From: Faucicola sp902506225
GTDB lineage: Bacteria > Pseudomonadota > Gammaproteobacteria > Pseudomonadales > Moraxellaceae
Assembly (NCBI GenBank): GCA_902506225.1
Contig: LR733345.1
Span: 620,001-684,000 of the forward strand
Reading direction: 5' to 3'
Length of the DNA stretch: 64,000 nucleotides
Made by a program: the position numbers and the translations under genes
Notes under the pieces: model-generated
What the model saw: only the letters and a program-made list of their open reading frames with translations
Told to the model about the DNA's origin: nothing
Database searches by the model: none
Part shown: one piece after another, positions 59,691 through 64,000 of the stretch
Layout of the letters: each line of letters opens with the position of its first letter
Numbering within the stretch: the stretch's first letter is position 1

Positions 59691-61016
59691 ATGTCTTCAC
59701 AATCAATTATACTCTTGCGTCATAGCTTGGTTGCTTGTATATGTGCAGCGGCTATGCAATATAGCTATGCTGAAAACGTTACCAGCTTTGAATCCGCTTT
59801 AGCAAAAGTACAAAGTTACCAGACTCAAGACAAGCCGTGGCAACAAGTTCAGCAAATATCTGAATTGAATATTCAGCAAAGTCGGTTATGGCAGAATCCA
59901 AGTATAAGTTTAGATCAGTCTGGCTTTGGCTCAGGTCAAGAACAGGAATTCAATGTTGGCGTTAGTCAACCTCTAGATCTATTTGGTCAGCGTAAGCTGA
60001 ACCGGGTGATTGCCAATACCTCGAATCAACAAATCCAATTGCAACAGCAATTATGGAAGGCACAAAGCCAACTGATTGTTAAATTTGCATGGTCGCAATT
60101 TGCACTTGCTGAGGTTGAGCAGTCTGTTTATTCAGTACTGTTAAAAACAAGTAAAGCCAATCTGGACAGTGCCCAGAAACGCTATCAGGCAGGCAGTATT
60201 GCCCTGGTTGATTTTGAGCGTGCCCAAATTGAAGCGCTAGAAATCCAACGACTTTATGAGCAAGCGATGCTGAATAAACAAGCTGCCGGTCGTCAGCTGT
60301 CTAATTTGTGGGGGGGAGAAACATCTTCACATCTTCAATTGAATAAAACCGATATCCCTTGGCCAGAGCAAAGTCTCCAAACTGTGCAACGGTATATTGC
60401 TGAAGGGTGGCTAGAAAAATTCTATGCCTTGAACATTCAGCAATCGGATCATCAAATTGAAAATTTAAGAATTCAGGCACGTCCCAATCCGACTTTAAAT
60501 GTAGGCATGAAACGTAGCAAAACCCCTAATAAAAGCAACGATACGACTTTAGCAATCGGCGTGGCTATTCCACTGAATATTTTCAATCGCCAGCAATATG
60601 CGATCCCGATGGTCCAGCAACAGCAAATATTGCTGAACCAACAGCAGCAGCTTGAGCTGAAGCAACAAATACTCGATATTGCCAACAGCATGCATCAGCT
60701 CAAAGGTTTACGTAGCCAGTTCGATGCCACAACAGCACAAGTTACTTTGGCGACCAAAGTTCAGAGCCGTACTTTACAAGGGTTTCAGGCAGGGAAACTG
60801 TCCATTACCGACGTTCAGCAAGCAACCACCCAACTGCAGAATCTTCGATTGGGTCAATTACAAATTCTACGTCAAGCTTGGCAAACTGCCCTAGCAGCTG
60901 AGGCACTCAGTATTGGCACAAGTTATGAAGAAATTAGCCGTTCGGATGCCTATACACAACTGAATAAAAAGGCAGTCGAAGCATCGCAAAATTTAATCAA
61001 TAGGGGAGCACGATAA
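59691..61016 (+). CDS. czcC: CzcC-type outer membrane efflux protein
   Basis: 441 residues of the TolC/OEP family with a signal peptide (SIILLRHSLVACICAAAMQYSYA). The two OEP repeats show WQNPSISLDQSGFGSGQEQEFNVGVSQPLDLFGQRKL, ALAEVEQSVYSV, AQKRYQAGSIALVDFERAQIE and, near the end, LQGFQAGKLSITDVQQATTQLQNLR. It forms the outer membrane duct of a tripartite heavy-metal efflux pump with CzcA and CzcB. ATG at 59691 follows GGGAAAAATC; a GTG at 59679 is less likely. The IS982 remnant lies 24 bases upstream. Confidence 0.9.
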   Translation: MSSQSIILLRHSLVACICAAAMQYSYAENVTSFESALAKVQSYQTQDKPWQQVQQISELNIQQSRLWQNPSISLDQSGFGSGQEQEFNVGVSQPLDLFGQRKLNRVIANTSNQQIQLQQQLWKAQSQLIVKFAWSQFALAEVEQSVYSVLLKTSKANLDSAQKRYQAGSIALVDFERAQIEALEIQRLYEQAMLNKQAAGRQLSNLWGGETSSHLQLNKTDIPWPEQSLQTVQRYIAEGWLEKFYALNIQQSDHQIENLRIQARPNPTLNVGMKRSKTPNKSNDTTLAIGVAIPLNIFNRQQYAIPMVQQQQILLNQQQQLELKQQILDIANSMHQLKGLRSQFDATTAQVTLATKVQSRTLQGFQAGKLSITDVQQATTQLQNLRLGQLQILRQAWQTALAAEALSIGTSYEEISRSDAYTQLNKKAVEASQNLINRGAR

Positions 61017-61017
61017 A

Positions 61018-62247
61018 ATGAACGCCAAGCAAAACGGAAAAATATCCCAGTCTCTCATGATTGTAGTTTTGATTCTGATTACGGTCTTGGTCAGTCTGGC
61101 TATTTGGTTAAGTTCAAAAAAAACTGAATCTGAGGGGCGTGGTTATGATGAGGGAAATGCCGAACAGTCTGATAAAGATAGTTCTGAAGAAGGACATGCT
61201 GAAGAAGGCGAAATACAACTGACCAGCCAACAAATGGTTGAACAAGGTTTAAAAGTTGCTGTTGCATCCACAGGATTGGTTGAAAAGCTGACAACCCTGC
61301 CAGGTAAATTGGTGGTGAATACCGATCAACAAGCGCAGATATCGCCTAATTTTAGTGGTTATGTCGAGCAGGTCAATGTGGCTTTAGGACAGAGCGTGCA
61401 AAAAGGACAAACGCTGGCTGTACTAATCCTGCCTGAACTGATCGACCAACAGGCAAATCTGCGTATGGCACAGGCAAATCTGGATTTGGCCCGTAAAGAT
61501 TACCAGCGCGAACAGCAACTCTGGTCACAGGGGATTTCTGCCAAACAGGATTACCAGCGTGCCGAAAATGCCTACCGTCAAGCGCAGATTACTGTCCAGT
61601 CCTCACAAGCACGTTTAAATGCATTAGGTGCAAGTGGCAATAACAATGGGCGTTTTCTGATTAAAGCACCGATCTCTGGGGTGATCAGTAAAAAAGATAT
61701 TGTGGTCGGTGAAAATGTGCAACTGGCGGATCAGCTTTTTGTGATTGAAAATCTAAAAGACCTTTGGTTGGAATTTAATCTACCAAATACCTCAAATATT
61801 CAACTTCAAGTAGGGCAAATTTTAAACTTTAAAACCAATGGTTCTGATCAAAATTACCAAGCAAAAGTACAAACGCTGAATCCACAGGCAGATTTACAAA
61901 CTGGACGTTTACAAGTGCGTGCCAAAGTCACCACACAAGCGGATGTACTGCGTCCAAATGTTTTGGTAAATGTTTTTGTGACTGATGCACAAGCAAAAAC
62001 AGCGTTAAGAGTCCAGAAAAAAGCCTTACAGCAGGTTGAAGGAAAACCTGTGGTATTTGTGATTGAGTCTGAAGAAAAGGGACTGGTTCATCTTAAAGCA
62101 CAGCCAATAGAAGTGGGCGTGAGCAGTCAGGATGGGCAATGGCTAGAAGTCATTTCTGGATTAACTGAAGGGCAGAAATACATTGCGGATGGCAGTTTTC
62201 TATTAAAGTCTGAATTAGAAAAAGACGAGGCAGGCCATGGACATTAA
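61018..62247 (+). CDS. czcB: CzcB-type RND efflux membrane fusion protein
   Basis: 409 residues. An inner membrane anchor (about 12-31, LMIVVLILITVLVSLAIWL) is followed by an acidic linker with Glu/Asp/His (YDEGNAEQSDKDSSEEGHAEEGE). Then come lipoyl/barrel-sandwich halves (NFSGYVEQVNVALGQSVQKGQTLAVLILPEL), a coiled-coil hairpin and a beta-barrel domain. The C-terminus carries DEAGHGH. It starts 1 base after czcC and its last codons overlap the czcA start. Confidence 0.92.
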   Translation: MNAKQNGKISQSLMIVVLILITVLVSLAIWLSSKKTESEGRGYDEGNAEQSDKDSSEEGHAEEGEIQLTSQQMVEQGLKVAVASTGLVEKLTTLPGKLVVNTDQQAQISPNFSGYVEQVNVALGQSVQKGQTLAVLILPELIDQQANLRMAQANLDLARKDYQREQQLWSQGISAKQDYQRAENAYRQAQITVQSSQARLNALGASGNNNGRFLIKAPISGVISKKDIVVGENVQLADQLFVIENLKDLWLEFNLPNTSNIQLQVGQILNFKTNGSDQNYQAKVQTLNPQADLQTGRLQVRAKVTTQADVLRPNVLVNVFVTDAQAKTALRVQKKALQQVEGKPVVFVIESEEKGLVHLKAQPIEVGVSSQDGQWLEVISGLTEGQKYIADGSFLLKSELEKDEAGHGH

Positions 62248-64000
62248 TTCTGATCTGCCAAAACCAGAAGGTTTATTCGAACGAATCATTCAGTTTTCCA
62301 TACAAAATGCGATTTGGGTGTTGCTCTTTGCCTGTACCTGGATTGCAGTGGGTATTTATAGTTATCAGAAGTTGCCGATTGATGCTGTACCCGATATCAC
62401 CAATACCCAAGTCCAGATTAATACCCAAGCCAAGGGTTTTACTGCGCTTGAAGTCGAACAGCGGATTACCTATCCCATTGAAAATGCCATGGCTGGCATT
62501 CCGGATCTGGAGCTTACCCGTTCCATATCCCGTTATGGACTCTCTCAAGTCACCATTGTCTTTAAAGATGGGACTGATATTTATTGGGCCCGTCAGCAGA
62601 TTAACCAACGGGTACAGGAGGCGCAATCTGAGTTGCCTGCACAAATCGCACCGACGATGTCCCCCGTTTCTACGGGTCTCGGTGAGATTTATCAATGGGT
62701 ACTGAAGGCAGATCCGAATGCGAAAAAGCCGGATGGAACTGCATACACGCCGATGGATTTGCGTGAGATTCAGGACTGGATTGTGCGTCCTCAACTGCAA
62801 CGTGTTAAGGGAGTTGCAGAGGTCAACACTATTGGTGGTTTTGAAAAAACCTATGTGGTCTCTCCCGATTTAAACCGGATGCAGCAACTGAATATCTCAC
62901 TAGAACAACTGCAACAGGCTTTAGCGCAAAATAATGAGAACCGAGGTGCAGGTTATATTGAAGACAATGGTCAGCAACTGACGGTACGTGTACCGGGTGC
63001 ATTCAATGGGCTTTCTGATATTGAGAACACCATGCTGGGTAGCCCAAATGGCAGCCCAATTCGGGTTGGTGATATTGCGCAAGTCTCTATTGGGCATGAT
63101 TTAAGAACCGGTGCGGCAACCTATAACGGCAAAGAAACCGTTTTAGGGGTTGCCATGATGGCGATGGGTGGAAATAGCCGGACTGTTTCTAAAGCTGTGG
63201 ATGCCAAGCTTCAAGATATTCAGAATAGTTTGCCTAAAGGGGTAGTGATTGAAACGGCGTACGACCGTACTACCTTGGTTGAGAAGGCGATTAAAACCGT
63301 TCAGAAAAACTTGGTAGAGGGAGCAATCCTGGTCATCATCATTCTGTTCCTGTTTTTAGGGAATATCCGTGCTGCCTTGATTACTGCCTGTGTCATTCCA
63401 CTCTCTATGCTGTTTACCTTAACCGGGATGGCACAGAAAAATATCAGTGCCAATCTGATGAGTTTAGGTGCACTCGATTTCGGCATCATTGTCGATGGTG
63501 CTGTGGTGATTGTCGAAAACTGTATCCGGCGTTTAGCCCATACACAGCAACTGTTAAAACGACCTCTCACACAAAGTGAACGCTTTAAGGAAGTTTTTCT
63601 GGCTGCCCGCCAAGCACGTCGTCCTCTTATTTTTGGTCAGCTTATTATTTTGGTGGTGTATTTGCCGATTTTTGCTTTAAGTGGTGTGGAAGCAAAAATG
63701 TTCCATCCGATGGCATTGGCAGTGGTACTCGCCCTTGTTGCAGCCATTATTTTATCGATCACCTTTGTGCCTGCTGCTGTGGCATTGTGGGTCAAAGGCG
63801 ATATTCAAGAAAAAGAAAGTCGTTGGATGTTATGGCTAAAAGCTAAATATCAGCAAACTCTTGATATTTCGTATCAATACAAAGCAGTTGTGCTGATTTT
63901 TGCACTGTGTGTATTAGTGATTACGGGATTTATCAGTACCAAACTCGGCAGTGAATTTGCACCACAGCTCAGTGAAGGAGACTTTGCGATACAACAGTTA
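62237..64000 (+). CDS. czcA: CzcA heavy-metal RND efflux pump, N-terminal part
   Basis: The frame starts at ATG 62237, overlapping the czcB stop (62245-62247), and stays open to the window edge: 588 codons of a protein usually about 1050 long. Seen: the first transmembrane helix (NAIWVLLFACTWIAVGIYSY), LPIDAVPDITNTQVQINTQA, PISPRYGL-like docking regions, and the HME-type proton relay DFGIIVDGAVVIVEN in TM4. Such pumps export Zn2+, Co2+ or Cd2+. The metal is not set by what is visible. Confidence 0.95.
   Translation, partial: MDINSDLPKPEGLFERIIQFSIQNAIWVLLFACTWIAVGIYSYQKLPIDAVPDITNTQVQINTQAKGFTALEVEQRITYPIENAMAGIPDLELTRSISRYGLSQVTIVFKDGTDIYWARQQINQRVQEAQSELPAQIAPTMSPVSTGLGEIYQWVLKADPNAKKPDGTAYTPMDLREIQDWIVRPQLQRVKGVAEVNTIGGFEKTYVVSPDLNRMQQLNISLEQLQQALAQNNENRGAGYIEDNGQQLTVRVPGAFNGLSDIENTMLGSPNGSPIRVGDIAQVSIGHDLRTGAATYNGKETVLGVAMMAMGGNSRTVSKAVDAKLQDIQNSLPKGVVIETAYDRTTLVEKAIKTVQKNLVEGAILVIIILFLFLGNIRAALITACVIPLSMLFTLTGMAQKNISANLMSLGALDFGIIVDGAVVIVENCIRRLAHTQQLLKRPLTQSERFKEVFLAARQARRPLIFGQLIILVVYLPIFALSGVEAKMFHPMALAVVLALVAAIILSITFVPAAVALWVKGDIQEKESRWMLWLKAKYQQTLDISYQYKAVVLIFALCVLVITGFISTKLGSEFAPQLSEGDFAIQQL

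Noticed and set aside
1..64000. tRNA or rRNA genes
   Set aside because: No T-arm (GGTTCGAATCC-like) plus acceptor pairing or rRNA-like stretch was noticed by eye; a tRNAscan run could still find one.

Overview
This window looks like the chromosome of a gammaproteobacterium of the Moraxellaceae, most likely Moraxella (Faucicola) osloensis or a close relative. That is an inference from protein character, moderate-to-low GC and gene content (murJ, ampD, bamE, fur, SlyD-like, TcdA, ter-like genes); no 16S rRNA or tRNA gene was seen. Most of positions 1 to about 56700 is ordinary core genome: short operons separated by clear rho-independent terminators.

Layout. 1-150 is the end of an OmpA-family gene. 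221-1437 and 21321-22547 are two near-identical TnpB-only IS200/IS605-type elements, each ending on the last codon of a convergent gene. 1434-7263 holds DUF1877, DUF1345, an RluE-like pseudouridine synthase, a FemAB-like protein, ubiC and glyA. 7400-14179 (minus strand) is a signalling block: a Cache sensor kinase with a double-receiver protein, and an MglA-like GTPase with a roadblock protein and a large pseudo-receiver-like protein. 14528-20985 carries DUF4230, proS, prc, csbD and a SlyD-type isomerase. 22543-34323 carries an AI-2E-type exporter, prfC, TatD, tcdA, a hybrid kinase, yqhD, an old yellow enzyme and lysO. 34598-38233 is a TerC/TerD/AIM24 cluster. 38585-54606 holds an NSS-like transporter, rnfH, bamE, fur, murJ, ampD, DUF2339, DUF3999, nadC, pyrE and gshB. 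54678-56651 is phoX.

From about 57000 to the right edge the character changes to an acquired region. A truncated IS256-family element is fused to the first codons of a murG gene. After it come a probable IS3-type terminus, a MerR-type metal promoter, czcI, an internally deleted IS982-family element with a 7-bp target duplication, then czcC, czcB and the first 588 codons of czcA, which runs off the window.

The strongest non-coding find is at 19658-19948, between prc and csbD: an exact match to the GacA upstream activating sequence (TGTAAG-N6-CTTACA), then a -10-like box, then about 215 nt with ten GGA motifs, several in hairpin loops, and a strong terminator. This is the architecture of RsmX/Y/Z (CsrB-type) RNAs that titrate RsmA/CsrA. 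A second strong regulatory find is four 7-bp PhoB half-sites at 11-bp spacing about 100 bp upstream of phoX.
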